Source: Zantedeschia hybrid cultivar
Lineage: Eukaryota; Streptophyta; Magnoliopsida; Alismatales; Araceae
Length of the DNA stretch: 64,000 nt
Direction of reading: 5' to 3'
Assembly: GCA_030544215.1 (NCBI GenBank)
Contig: JARZZO010000011.1
Location: 4,078,001-4,142,000 of the forward strand
Shown here: piece after piece, positions 25,101 through 32,626 of the stretch
Numbering within the stretch: position 1 is the first letter of the stretch
Layout of the letters: the number at the start of each line of letters is the position of its first letter
Program-made: the position numbers and the translations under genes
The notes under the pieces: generated by a model
Told to the model about the DNA's origin: nothing
The model's input: the letters and a program-made list of their open reading frames with translations, nothing else
Databases searched by the model: none

Positions 25101-25495
25101 GGCCTCCAAACCTCCCCATTCCAATAGCAACAACAAGAGAATGGGAACGCTAAACACAAAAACAGCCCTATGAATCAGACTGAAAATGCAGCCTTTGTGA
25201 TTGAATCAAAACCAAAATTTTGAGATGCCAACAGAGAGAGAGGAACCAGAAATTACAATGGCAAGTTTAATGACAACGCCATAAGGTCTTTAATATCCGA
25301 CGCCAGACGAAGTGGGCATCACAAAGGCATCAACTTGATGCTTTAATTTTTGCTGTTCTGCCCACGGAAGGTGCTTACCGATCGGGTCTCGTAGAGCTGG
25401 AACTTCTGGAGGTAGCAGCCCCGGGCATCCTCGGCGGTGCCCTCCCAATCGATCGGCCCCGCAGGCGCGCCCTCCTCCGCGGCCTCGGCCGCCAT
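263..25495 (-). CDS. SAC-domain phosphoinositide phosphatase (SAC1-5/FIG4-like), 15 exons, 3' end outside the window
   Basis: Predicted to remove phosphate from membrane phosphoinositides such as PI(3,5)P2; plant relatives act at the tonoplast or Golgi. Minus-strand coding exons: 25495-25379, 24804-24600, 24511-24346, 23889-23667, 22583-22507, 20826-20639, 20508-20411, 20196-20063, 19953-19825, 16801-16438, 5159-5038, 4878-4780, 1224-1030, 878-723, 371-263. Every junction has GT/AG borders and the phases join, giving 794 codons without a stop; family members are roughly 785-910 residues, so only the tail is missing. The catalytic CX5R motif reads [12 protein letters not shown] (Cys about 500, Arg about 506). 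Other family blocks are [59 protein letters not shown] and [18 protein letters not shown]. The start was set at the Met leading MAAEAAEEG; an in-frame Met at 25549 is an alternative. Subgroup I is clear, but the exact SAC1-5 orthologue is not. Homology was judged from memory, without a search. Confidence 0.93.
723..878 (-). CDS. SAC phosphatase exon 14
   Basis: Codes for [20 protein letters not shown] and an acidic Ser-rich stretch ending EEEIYD. The acceptor is TTTGTAG and the donor GTAACA, phase 2. Confidence 0.82.
1030..1224 (-). CDS. SAC phosphatase exon 13
   Basis: Codes for [20 protein letters not shown] then a Ser/Thr-rich linker; [16 protein letters not shown] is a known block of plant SAC C-terminal regions. 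The acceptor is TTGTTAG and the donor GTGAGT, phase 2. Confidence 0.88.
1225..4440 (-). other. SAC intron 12, mostly unassigned
   Basis: AT-rich intron sequence between exon 12 and exon 13. Apart from the repeats listed separately and an (AT)11 run at 3211-3232, I see no gene, LTR or inverted repeat. Short ORFs here lack coding character. Confidence 0.6.
2005..2145. repeat. Degenerate tandem pair, about 70 bp, in SAC intron 12
   Basis: GAAGTATCTTTATACTCTTA and AAAGTATGCCTATACTCATG each lead into CAGAAA-ATTA-T-TCATTTTAT, spaced about 73 bp apart. The surrounding 1.65-2.15 kb is AT-rich intron with nothing else recognised. Confidence 0.6.
4441..4707. repeat. Tandem duplication, about 133 bp x 2, in SAC intron 12
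   Basis: Copy 1 (4441-4572) and copy 2 (4573-4707) share GTATATCTAATCAACTGC at the start and ACATTTGACTTTGCATAGCC at the end, with few substitutions and a longer A-run in copy 2. Identity is high, so the duplication is fairly recent. Confidence 0.88.
4780..4878 (-). CDS. SAC phosphatase exon 12
   Basis: Codes for [20 protein letters not shown] then [12 protein letters not shown], matching the family's FLGHFQPQ...ALWELDSD region. The acceptor is GTGCAG and the donor GTAATC, phase 2. Confidence 0.9.
5038..5159 (-). CDS. SAC phosphatase exon 11
   Basis: Reads [20 protein letters not shown] then [20 protein letters not shown] after a GACTAG acceptor. The family's VFSERRGQW and [16 protein letters not shown] blocks are clear. 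The donor is GTACGT, phase 2. Confidence 0.93.
5690..6201 (-). repeat. Element A 3' LTR
   Basis: 512-bp LTR. It shares GAGACTACCGGCATTGCACC, TACTAAAATTCATCCATAAA and GTGTTGGTCTCGGATTCCCA with the sister LTR, and it ends CCCATCA at 6201. Its outer flank is the TSD CTCCA. Confidence 0.88.
6202..7739 (-). other. Interior of LTR element A
   Basis: About 1.5 kb of mostly non-coding sequence between the two LTRs. It holds a (GA)n microsatellite at 7436-7478 and short GC-rich ORFs with no protein motif I recognise. The minus-strand primer-binding-site-like sequence is at 7722-7736. Confidence 0.7.
7436..7478. repeat. (AG)n microsatellite
   Basis: An uninterrupted AG dinucleotide run of about 43 nt inside LTR element A. 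Confidence 0.97.
7740..8019 (-). repeat. Element A 5' LTR, proximal segment
   Basis: Starts TGATGGGGG next to the primer-binding-site-like sequence. It matches 5690-5970, sharing CGTCGCAGGG, GAAATTAATC and ACATCCATATATATAATGTT, until the solo LTR interrupts it at 8020. Confidence 0.88.
9580..10320. repeat. Cluster of 11 ACCGGT palindromes flanked by C/G runs
   Basis: ACCGGT starts at 9622, 9748, 9758, 9796, 9827, 9841, 10159, 10179, 10266, 10286 and 10305, usually as CCCCACCGGTT or its complement. Neighbouring sites face each other and make several nested small hairpins within the solo LTR. Confidence 0.9.
10080..10263. repeat. Perfect palindrome with 90-bp arms inside the solo LTR
   Basis: Arms 10080-10169 and 10174-10263 are exact reverse complements, separated by the 4-nt spacer AAGG. 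The arms contain a C-run, an A/T-rich section, a GA tract and an ACCGGT core. Base-by-base checking found no mismatch over 90 bp. RNA from either strand would form a long hairpin. Confidence 0.95.
10430..10970. repeat. Degenerate short-motif array (TTGGGCC / TTCGGGACTGATTTTGG)
   Basis: ATTGGGCC-like and CGGGACTGATTTTGG-like motifs recur through about 540 bp, giving an open plus-strand frame rich in Gly, Pro and Leu with no domain. It is best read as a diverged satellite-like segment of the solo LTR. Confidence 0.65.
11389..11631 (-). repeat. Element A 5' LTR, distal segment
   Basis: The continuation of the LTR that starts at 7740, displaced by the solo LTR. It matches 5975-6201 through TAGATAATTATTG, CTCCAAATGGGCCAAATAAA and TTGGTCTCGGATTCCCATCA. 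Confidence 0.88.
11637..12114. other. Unassigned segment between LTR elements A and B
   Basis: Moderately GC-rich sequence that continues the host sequence interrupted by element A. It may be an older transposon remnant: it has ORF fragments with Trp, Gly and Cys-rich stretches but no motif I can assign. Confidence 0.35.
12136..12331. mobile_element. hAT-type MITE, GATCGG family copy 1
   Basis: 196 bp with TIRs CAAGGAATTCCGGATCGG and CATGGAATGCAGAATCGG and a perfect 8-bp TSD GACAAAGG (12128-12135, 12332-12339). The interior is almost entirely GATCGG/CCGATC short repeats. It is inserted 16 bp inside the LTR of element B; removing it restores the LTR start TGATAGGGGACAAAGGAGGA. Confidence 0.9.
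12609..13118. mobile_element. hAT-type MITE with GTCCCG/CGGGAC repeats
   Basis: 510 bp with a perfect 8-bp TSD ATCAAAAT (12601-12608, 13119-13126). Ends are CATAGTCGTCAATTCTGTCC and the complement CATAATAGTCAATCTCATCC. Both subterminal regions carry many CTGTCCCG/CGGGACAG motifs and GGGATGGGACGTCCC palindromes. It is absent from the matching site of the sister LTR (near 14300), which proves insertion. Confidence 0.92.
13347..14045 (-). other. Interior of LTR element B
   Basis: About 700 bp between the LTRs. It contains repeated TACTGTTCAC-like motifs near 13900-13970 and a short open frame with no recognised domain. There is no gag, protease, reverse transcriptase or integrase, so it depends on a partner for mobility. 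Confidence 0.7.
14046..14477 (-). repeat. Element B 5' LTR
   Basis: 432 bp, from TAATGGGGG (mutated TGATGGGG) to CCCATCA. Around 14300 it carries the unoccupied version (GACTCTAGACCAATACCCCC) of the site where a MITE sits in the sister LTR. Confidence 0.88.
14483..15607 (-). other. SAC intron 10 remainder
   Basis: Intron sequence between LTR element B and the GATCGG MITE. It has ordinary composition and I see no repeat boundary or coding exon. Confidence 0.5.
15616..15951. mobile_element. hAT-type MITE, GATCGG family copy 2
   Basis: 336 bp, with TIRs CATGGAATTCTGAGTCGG and CATGGAATGCAGAATTGG and a perfect 8-bp TSD GCAACCAT (15608-15615, 15952-15959). It has the same termini as 12136-12331, but a longer and more diverged GATCGG/GATCCG repeat interior split by an A-rich spacer. 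It lies in SAC intron 10. Confidence 0.92.
16438..16801 (-). CDS. SAC phosphatase exon 10, catalytic CX5R exon
   Basis: The largest exon. After an acidic variable stretch ([15 protein letters not shown] to HNKNYF) comes [20 protein letters not shown] with the catalytic Cys codon at 16641-16639 and the Arg codon at 16623-16621, then [15 protein letters not shown] and [20 protein letters not shown]. The donor GTATTC is phase 0 and opens the 11.3-kb intron 10. Confidence 0.95.
17473..18649. mobile_element. Probable hAT-like non-autonomous element with GGCGCCTAGGCG repeats
   Basis: Subterminal regions are full of GCGCCTAGGCG and AGGCGCTTGAGCGC-like motifs at both ends in opposite orientation, as in known plant hAT MITEs. 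The flanks TATGACAG (17465-17472) and TATGACAT (18650-18657) form a 7/8 TSD. The right end GTTGTCAAGGTGACAAGGCG (complement) is typical; the left end is diverged. The 17.7-18.2 kb interior is GC-rich with short exon-like ORFs but no recognised protein. It lies in SAC intron 9. Confidence 0.6.
19825..19953 (-). CDS. SAC phosphatase exon 9
   Basis: Codes for [20 protein letters not shown] then [16 protein letters not shown]. The usual family YCQ is CCQ here. The donor GTAAGT at 19824 is phase 2 and joins exon 10 exactly across a 3.0-kb intron. Confidence 0.88.
20063..20196 (-). CDS. SAC phosphatase exon 8
   Basis: Codes for [20 protein letters not shown], then [15 protein letters not shown], a typical SAC block. 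The acceptor is AACATAG and the donor GTATTT, phase 2. Confidence 0.9.
20411..20508 (-). CDS. SAC phosphatase exon 7
   Basis: Codes for [20 protein letters not shown] and [13 protein letters not shown] after a TTTCAG acceptor. The donor is GTAGTT, phase 0. Confidence 0.92.
20639..20826 (-). CDS. SAC phosphatase exon 6
   Basis: Codes for [40 protein letters not shown] and [11 protein letters not shown], the most conserved N-terminal SAC segment. The donor is GTAAGT, phase 1. Confidence 0.93.
21151..21280 (+). pseudogene. GC-rich exon-like fragment inside the MULE-like element
   Basis: A plus-strand frame reads [20 protein letters not shown] then QEHEAW, immediately before a GTGAGG donor-like site. 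The composition is coding-like and differs from the host intron. No family is assigned. Confidence 0.3.
21450..21773 (+). pseudogene. Captured fragment resembling the C-terminus of a SIAMESE-RELATED CDK inhibitor
   Basis: Inside the MULE-like element, a 107-codon plus-strand frame contains [15 protein letters not shown], then [14 protein letters not shown], and ends [15 protein letters not shown]. Plant SMR/SIM inhibitors carry a CPPAPRKRR-type motif followed by an ELEFF-like segment and an acidic VEAFF-type end. The upstream SMR motif is missing. The Met at 21450 and the sequence before 21530 look unrelated. This is most likely a transduplicated, non-functional fragment; identification is from motif memory only. 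Confidence 0.42.
22507..22583 (-). CDS. SAC phosphatase exon 5 (short)
   Basis: A 77-nt exon lying between repeat-derived introns. It reads [20 protein letters not shown] then YYAGT, a conserved SAC block. The acceptor is ATCTAG and the donor GTTAGA, phase 2. It is too short to show as a stand-alone ORF. Confidence 0.9.
22915..23335. repeat. Direct duplication (about 180 bp units) in SAC intron 4
   Basis: Copies near 22915-23090 and 23149-23335 share GAGGGAAGGA, ATGGAGGTGGCCTCAT, GAGACCTTCTTTATAA and CACAAGGTTGCCTTCTCAAT with scattered substitutions. No coding function is evident. Confidence 0.8.
23667..23889 (-). CDS. SAC phosphatase exon 4
   Basis: Codes for [20 protein letters not shown], then the [20 protein letters not shown] and [15 protein letters not shown] blocks. 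The acceptor is GCCTAG and the donor GTAATG, phase 0. Confidence 0.93.
24346..24511 (-). CDS. SAC phosphatase exon 3
   Basis: Begins in the codon completed as G of [17 protein letters not shown] and continues through [14 protein letters not shown] to SRIEN. The acceptor is ATCACAG and the donor GTATTT, phase 2. Confidence 0.92.
24600..24804 (-). CDS. SAC phosphatase exon 2
   Basis: Starts at NFYMVGRDK after a TTGCAG acceptor and runs through [12 protein letters not shown] and [16 protein letters not shown]. The donor is GTATGT at 24599, phase 1. Confidence 0.92.
25379..25495 (-). CDS. SAC phosphatase exon 1
   Basis: GC-rich first coding exon. It ends in [13 protein letters not shown], the start of the SAC family's N-terminal block, directly before a GTAAGC donor (25378), phase 0. 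An in-frame upstream Met at 25549 would add 18 basic residues; homologues generally start close to the SYLQKF block, so the shorter form is preferred. Confidence 0.85.
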
Positions 25496-26100
25496 TCCTC
25501 CTCGGATCCCGAGCCTCCACCGCCACCTTCTCGGCTTGAGCCGGCTCACCCCTCAACAACGCACCCCCAGCCGCCGCCGCCGCTGTAACGCCACCGCCGA
25601 CGGACCCAACCCCCTCTGTTCCATTCACGGGTGGGCGAGAGAAAGAGAGAGAGCAGAGACCCGTGAAGCGGCTTGTGATTTAAAGACGGATAAAGGGAAA
25701 AGTGCAGAAAAAGCTGGATTTGGGCTCCTCCGAGAGCACGGATGCGCGCAACAGCAGCACAAGATCTCTCCTTTTTTTGAGAAGGGAACAATTGGGTCGA
25801 CGCCGCTGCCGCGGCTGCCCTGTTCCTTCCCCCAAAACTCTTCTTCGTCTTCTTCTTCCTCCTCCTCTCTATATCCGGCCTCGACGGCGACCTTCCGAGC
25901 TAAAAAGTTTCGTTCTTTTTCCCCTTGCGAAGGGGATTCCTCCCCTCTCTCTCTCTCTCTCTCTCTCCCTCTGTCCTTCTCGCCTTGTGTTGGGGCGCTG
26001 TGTTGTTCTGAGATCGCGAGGCAGGGCGAAGAAGGAAAACCACAGCTTGCACGACGCCGCAGTCCACACAAAAAATGTATATAAATTATATATAGACACT
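25496..26100 (-). promoter_or_regulatory. 5' leader and proximal promoter of the SAC gene
   Basis: GC-rich and GA/TC-rich stretch directly upstream of the first coding exon, with a (TC)n run near 25949-25970 and GAA/TCT runs near 25850. It looks like a plant 5' UTR and proximal promoter. No clear TATA box was found, and a 5' UTR intron cannot be excluded. Confidence 0.45.
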
Positions 26101-26579
26101 CATATATTCAAGAGAATTGGGGAGGAAAGGAAAAATGTGAACTTTCCTACTTATGCTGTAGTCAAAAACGGAAAACATACGTGTTGACGTAGATTCCAAC
26201 ATCCAACCTGTCGAGTTTCATCTGTATTTCAGAATTAGGGAAGAGAGAGAGGGGGAGGGAGGGCTGGATTTTGTTACATTTTTTCCTCATTTGATAGAAG
26301 CTTTTGTGCTTAATGGACGTTGGACGATAATAGTAACGAGGCAGGCAATAATGAGGTGGGGGGGTGATAGTAATTAACGGAGATGATTGGGGGGGGGGGA
26401 CCTGCTATTATCACCCCCCACCTTGAAACTAGAATTCTCTCTGTCTCTCTCCCTAGTTTGACCTGTTCTTGCCGCTTATCCTCATATTCCACTATCCTAT
26501 TTATCATAAAATATTATAGAATACTGTAAAATCTCACATTTTTTAAGACAATTCTCCTCTCCCTCGTTCGTATATTTGA

Positions 26580-26800
26580 CCTTTGTTTGGGAAAACTGAA
26601 TCATATGACATGCTCTTTGCCAGATCCCAACATCTTCCCACGTTCAATTCTCACTCACGCCTTACTCTCTCTCTCCTTCTATGATCGTTTCTGTACATGT
26701 GGCCTTGGCTTGGAGAGAAAAGCCGAATCATGTGGCATGCTCTTGCCCACCTGACATGTTCCCACGTTCACTTCCTCCGGGTCTCCATCTCTCTCTCTCT
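26580..26800. repeat. Duplicated segment upstream of the SAC gene
   Basis: 26580-26690 and 26702-26800 are diverged copies sharing GAATCAT-TG-CATGCTCTTG, TTCCCACGTTCA and a trailing CT tract. The pair lies about 0.5-0.7 kb upstream of the SAC leader and could duplicate promoter elements. Confidence 0.7.
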
Positions 26801-26910
26801 AACGCGGTAGATGGGGAAGTGAAACATTTCTCTCTCCTAATGAGACAGAAATGGGTGGAGGGATTCTGTCTCTGGATCTCTCCTCCTTCCACCATTTTCT
26901 CTCTCTAGGC

Positions 26911-27137
26911 ATGGATGGGGAAGCGAGCAAGAACAGACCCAAGTTTGGAGCTTTGTTGCCATCCCGGTCGGGATCCGACCGCCTGTGGATGGTCAATGGG
27001 GCGTGGAATCCTATGGAGAGGGGCGGTGGTTTGCTGTCGGTGGGGTCCAGCTCACCGCCGCCGTCTGATCTAACGTCAACGGCATCCATCTCCTGTCGGC
27101 GGGAGATCTTAATTATGCTGGACCGGATCCATTTTGG
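26911..27137 (+). other. Exon-like open segment divergent from the SAC gene
   Basis: A plus-strand open frame (MDGEASKNRPKFGALLPS onward, ending REILIMLDRIHFG) is preceded by an acceptor-like CTCTCTCTAG and ends exactly at a strong GGGTAAGA donor. It is GC-rich compared with its flanks. No protein family is recognised and no partner exon was found downstream, so it may be a captured or decayed exon. Confidence 0.3.
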
Positions 27138-27868
27138 GTAAGAACAGTTGATCAGAAACCCCAACCCCAAAGCGGTCCCGGGTCTTCGGAATCAAACATG
27201 AAGATTTTTTTTCCTTCCTTTCTTCTCCAGGGTTACCTATTTTCTTTGCTCTATTTTTGGAAACACATCAAGTGATGCATTTAATCTTAGCATTGTTAAT
27301 ATGCACAGCATGAAGAGAATGATGACGCAATGCGCGGAATCATGCGAGGAAGGGAAAAAAAAAGAAAGATTGGTGGGACCTTTCTTACCAGAAATGCGAA
27401 TATGCCATTGCTGGAGACGTCGTAGAATGCCCAACAATTTTGGGGGATCGTTTGTATTATCAATAAAGGGCAACTATTGCATTATTGAACCATATAAAAT
27501 AAAGAAAGTTGTTTTATTTGTCATGTTCTGAGAGAAGAAGGATGCTGTAGATCATGGGTCTGCATCAGTGCACGATTCGATCAAGAAAAAACTAGTAGGG
27601 CAACACCGGAGGTTGGGTAGGTCGATGGTTCTTTTGAGCACACCCGTTCCTAAGTCACAATAACCATAGATTCAGATCAAAATCACATAAAAAAACAAAA
27701 AATAAAATTGAAATGTGGCATAATTTCAGGACATGAATACAGACATGGACAACTTTACTAGCAAACGATGATCTTATTCTTAGTCCGATTTCCTCCACGT
27801 TTGTAGCCAGGAGCCTTCGAGGACATTTGTCATTTTCCATCCATCCTCATATCCCCCGTTACCAAAAT
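27138..27868. other. Intergenic, nothing recognised
   Basis: AT-rich sequence between the exon-like segment and a foldback element. Short ORFs lack coding character. No repeat boundary is visible. Confidence 0.5.
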
Positions 27869-27877
27869 AATAATAAT

Positions 27878-28211
27878 GAGTAATATTTACTGCAGTACCC
27901 ATGCGTACGCACATGAACATTGCAATAGGTACAACTTTTTTTTAAAATGAGTCTCAAAATGTACTAACCGTTCGTACAATACAATGTTTGATCGAACAAT
28001 CTCTAAAAATTAAATCGAGCTCTAATGAACACTAAAAAGTATACTTTTTATTGTTCATTAGAGTTCGATTTTTTATTTTTCAGATTTTTTTGAGTTATCC
28101 AATTGGACATTGCATTGCATTGTACGGATCATCTGGGCATCTCAAGACCAACCTAGAAAAAAAATGATTTACCCACTGCGATGCCCCCTACATTACAGCA
28201 AGTATTGTTCT
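27878..28211. mobile_element. MULE-type foldback MITE, GAGTAATACTTGCTG family
   Basis: 334 bp, with 9-bp flanks AATAATAAT (27869-27877, 28212-28220). Ends are GAGTAATATTTACTGCAGTA and the complement AGAACAATACTTGCTGTAAT. The arms run almost to the centre, where CTCTAATGAACA and TGTTCATTAGAG face each other, so the whole element folds into one hairpin. The TSD is low-complexity and so less decisive. Confidence 0.75.
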
Positions 28212-28220
28212 AATAATAAT

Positions 28221-29740
28221 AGAATAAACGGTAACAAATGAATGTACTATAAATATGATATTCAAATTTTGATTAATATTTTATTTGGATAATTATATGT
28301 AAGGTATATATATATATGATACTTTATCATTTATAAATAGTTATTTTGCAACAAAAAAAGATTAGTAAAAGATGACCCTTTGAATGGTTGAGTGGAATTA
28401 ATGTATGATTCTTTTCATAATTTTAGTGAGGTCCTGAGGTATGAACCACTCGGCTATACTTTCATTTAAATGAACATTTTGGCTCTCAATATTCTGATTG
28501 TCTATTGCTTTCTGATATTAACTCCCAAATAAATCTTTTTCTGCCCAATCAATTGTGTAGGCTTTATTTGTTCTTTATCTTCAGAAGGGAACACCAATTG
28601 GCCATATAATTTTTTTAAAGAGTGGAATGAGCTTGATGAATCTCTATTAATGTTTTTTAAGTACAAAGTTTGCATTTCATGTAGACCAATATGATCCCTT
28701 AACAAATTCAGCTGGAACGGGTCCAAAAGTGTCAACCCGTCAAAAATCTCCTAATGATCACATTTTTATTTCAATCTAGTTAGAAAGTTCTACTTTACAA
28801 CTTTTAGTCTAAATAATATATCAATGGGTTCTAAGACCTAAGTTGTGTTTGATGCAGTCTTTACTTGAAAGTTCTTTTTGACTTTCATGCATCCATTTAT
28901 TTGAATGATGAGAAGAAATTAGGCCTTGGAAGTTATTTTTGTAACATTTTAGTTGTCTAATTTTAGCTTCTAACCAAAAGTATACATCAAAGTTTTCTAA
29001 ATGAGGGGAAAACGTAGTTGACAGAGAAGAGTTTGTCTTTTGTAACTATTTAAGATTAGTATAATACTATAACGACTCTATGTTAATATTTTTTGGTTAA
29101 AAATGAGAGTCAAAAGTTTACTTCTAACAAAAACTTTTATCTAACACGAATACTAATTTCTTTGACTAAAAATAATCAAACAAAAGTCTAAAAATACTCC
29201 CATTTTCATTGAAACGCTCCCCTTCTGTATCAAAAGGTAATCTTAGAATAATTACCAAGTTTGTAAGAAAAATCACTTGTCAATTTACCAAGAATGGGTG
29301 TGTTTTATAGTTTCTTGATGAGGATCGACAAAAGCTCCAAGTCATGTGACAAAGAGGGTTGTCTACATCGTAATAGATCCTATTCTAATCAACTATATAT
29401 TAATTGGTTTGAAAAATCATCATTTAGTGCTACTTGGTATTTTGAAGGTGTAGTACATTTTTATTAAAAGAGTAACTCAGGGTTTAATTTATTACTGCGG
29501 AGCTGAGGAGAGTCAATTATTATTTTATGGTAATTTACTAATTCGGAATTGGAATCCATAAACTCCAAGTCACAAGGAAACAAGTTAATTTACAGTTGTA
29601 CTAGGGTTTTGCAGCAAAAAACAACATAAGAAAAACATTAAGAAAGGGAATTAGAAACATGCACATAATTTGAATTATGCAACCAATTAATTAATGTCCC
29701 AGATTGCACTAATTACATAACTATGTCTTCATCATCGATG
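28221..29740. other. Intergenic AT-rich stretch
   Basis: About 1.5 kb of AT-rich sequence with no credible gene, inverted repeat or LTR boundary. Confidence 0.5.
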
Positions 29741-29821
29741 TTACAGATTTCTTGCTAGCTGGCCGGGGATGTTTTGTTTACTTGTGTCTTCTCTCATGAC
29801 TCTTGAATTAATGTTGATTGC

Positions 29822-30030
29822 GTGGTCTTCTCGACCTCCTCTTGTTTGGTTTCGCTGGCATACGAAATGACGAAACGAAGGAAGCGCAAGCGATCGAGGT
29901 CTTCGACGGCGACTTCCACACAAAAAATTAACAACAGCAAGAGGCGTGGAGGGGGTTGGGGGATCCATACGTGGTCTTCCTCCATTACTTGGTCATTACT
30001 TCTATTAATCCTGTGCCGACCCCAACCAGG
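29822..30030 (+). other. Exon-like basic segment
   Basis: A locally GC-richer stretch codes on the plus strand for MTKRRKRKRSRSSTATSTQK and ends near the strong donor CCAG/GTAAGC at 30030. On the minus strand another frame is equally open. No family is recognised; it could be a decayed gene fragment. Confidence 0.2.
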
Positions 30031-30120
30031 TAAGCTCTGGCTTATCTCCCTGCTCCGAGGTCAAACCACATCTCAGAGACTAACCCATTAATCATTTTGT
30101 TGGATTAATTGCAGGAGTCA

Positions 30121-31381
30121 TGAGAGGTGTACAGATAAAAGGAATGAGAGAGAGAGAGAGAGGTTTGGGGATAAGTCATCAATATGTATCCATGTGATTC
30201 ACAAGGTCCACAGGTCTTTCCCTTGCGATTCACAAGGCGGGTGCAACGCAAATATTAATACGAATGGATGATAGAGCATTACTGGTGCAACCAATCCTGG
30301 TTTAGCTAGAGGCGACAATAATATATATGTAAGCTGGTCCTGGTGACCAATCTAGTCTTGTTTTCTTAGACGAGAGCAGGCCGGTGCTCTTCACGTCGAG
30401 TCCTCTGGGATGGATGGAGACCTTCCCCGCCTGCCCCACAACAGGCAAGTAGCTAAGAGAATGACCTCTGTGCAATGACCCCAACAGGCAAGGAAAGTAA
30501 CCAAAGCAGCTGTAAGTTCAGATTTCCCGACCCCGGTGAGAAAGGAAGGCCGGGATCCCTGCTTCCTGCCCGTTTTGGATCAGGCATGCACATAACACGG
30601 CCATCATGGAGAGCTCCCCCAAGCACGGCACTGGATATCCGCGTTCACCGGAGGAGGAGCTAGAAAAGACGAGGAAGACGGAGGGCCACTCTTTTCTTGT
30701 CATCTCTACATCTCTGTCTATATGTATGCATGTGTGAGGTGCAACTCATTGTCCCTACGTTACCTGTTTAGTTGGAGGTTTCTTCACAAATGGACAAATC
30801 CAACAGGCAATTGTTTGGGGAAAAGAGCTCAGCTGGCGGCTTTCTTCATCCAGTGAGAAATTGGAAGGGGCTGTCTTGTACAAGTGGCATTCTCCTATAT
30901 ACGTACCTTGGCTGATATATATAACCAGATTGCATATTCCATTGTATTGCGTACGTAGACCAAGAAAAAGAAAAGTTTTTTTTTTCTTTTTTTGCTTTGA
31001 TAACCTGATTGAGATTCCATTTAAATTAAATGAAAATATTAAGTAAATAAAAAAAAAGTATAATTAACGTTGCATTCGCCTTATGAATCACAAGGGAAAC
31101 GGACCTGTTGACGTTGTGAATCACATGGATATATATTGATGATTTATTCCCAAATTAACCTACCCCTCTCTCTCTCTCTCATTCCTTTTATCTGTACGAG
31201 TAATGCTAGCACGATGGAACAGTTTTCTCAATTTTCTAATCCTATTAAAAGGAGAAGTTTAAGGTGAGAGTTTTTCCACAAATTTACTCTCTTTTCAAGT
31301 CCAAGTCAATCAAGCACACTCATGTCAGGTGAGAAAGAAAATTGGAAAAACTTTTCCGTCTGTATTATCTGTACATCTCTC
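30121..31381. mobile_element. Long-TIR element (MULE-like), with a MITE nested in its right end
   Basis: Left arm (about 30121-30255) and right arm (about 31070-31197 plus 31375-31381) are inverted copies sharing TGTACAGATAAAAGGAATGA, a GA tract, TCATCAATATGTATCCATGT, GATTCACAA and TTCCCTTG-GATTCA-AAGGC. The right arm's last bases (TGTACATCTCTCA) are displaced by a 168-bp MITE. The GC-richer interior (30.3-30.75 kb) has no recognised gene and may be captured sequence. A 9-bp TSD was not found. Confidence 0.75.
31198..31365. mobile_element. Small foldback MITE nested in the long-TIR element
   Basis: 168 bp with a perfect 9-bp TSD TATCTGTAC (31189-31197, 31366-31374). Ends are GAGTAATGCTAGCACGATGG and the complement ATACAGACGGAAAAG, with facing AATTTTC segments inside. 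The terminus resembles the GAGTAATACTTG family. Confidence 0.8.
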
Positions 31382-32625
31382 ACTTTTTTCTTTACGTCCC
31401 TCTTTTCTTCTACTAATAGCTCCCTTGTATTTAAACAAAGAAAAGAGATCTTCGCTGTATTGTGTTGGACCAGAGTCCAGTAATACTGACAGAGGGAATG
31501 CCTAAGTATTTCTAAAACTTTTAAGTTATATGAAAGATTTTTTTACAATATTTGACCTCTTACCCTTTTCAGTAATGTTGGACTCATGTCAACGCTGTAT
31601 CGAGAAGATCTATTATTTTAAACAAATGGCTGCAGCAGCATGCATCTCATGCACAGACATAGTACCCATACCATGAAATATTCATCAAGGCAAGAGCACA
31701 GAAATCTGATCATCTGACGCTTACACGAGTGTGTATGCATGTGCGCGCCTGTCCGTGCGTGTATGTGTATGAGAGAGAGAGAGAGAGAGAGAGAGTTTAG
31801 ACAAGGAAAAGGATGGATTATGGAGTGTTGAGGTCTCTTATTTTAAAGATATCTTTGCCTAACTATCTACTAGTAATTATTATATTAAATATTTGAGATA
31901 TGTTACTATGAACCTTAATTATTCAGAAAATTTATCGACTCTAATATTGTAGAGAAAGATATTTTTGTTGACATCACATCGTTCTAGAGCCAATAAACTC
32001 AAGTTTGATTAATTAAACTAGCAATTATAGCTAACCTTCATGTTATATATAATGTCACCTACCACACAAATCTCCTATCTTCATTTATTCTATTTGAAAT
32101 TCTCATAAGACAGCTGGTAAACAGTTGTGAGATATCCTGCATGCGTACCTCTGAGAAAAGGTACTGCAAAGTTCAAAATTGGGAAAATTCTTGGTGCTTT
32201 TATTCCTCTTTCTAGAGAACCCCTGCTGGAATCTTCTGGACTGACCCTTGAAAACTATAAATGACAACCTGCAGCTAAGACACCACCTGTCTTCACCTTT
32301 GTTGTCAGCACTATTACTGTGTATTAGCACAAACTCTTTATTAAAATTGACCTGAGCTAGCAGAGCCCATGTGACAATGCATAGTCATCTTGTTCATTGA
32401 CATTTGATGTGTGACATTTGCACATGCCTACGTCTCTTTGGATGCTGTATCAAAATCGTTCCACTGTAGGGGTTCCTGATGGTGAAATGCTAGGTTTGAG
32501 ATGACCACACGTCTTTGTAGCCAAAGTTCTATTCAGCACCTCTAAGAATATTGGAGAGTTGCTGCAAACCAAACAAGTACCTGCTTTCCTTCTTCTTCTT
32601 CTTTTTTCTTTTTTTGTTGTTGTTG
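31382..32625. other. Intergenic stretch with a (GA)n run
   Basis: AT-rich sequence. It has a GA run near 31770-31794 and a weak inverted pair around TTGGACC...AGTCC (31465-31600). No gene is recognised. Confidence 0.45.
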
Positions 32626-32626
32626 T

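Noticed and set aside
25437..26187. Long plus-strand ORFs of up to 215 codons opposite the SAC first exon
   Set aside because: They are antisense to the confirmed exon 1 and leader and consist largely of Ser/Leu runs from TC repeats.
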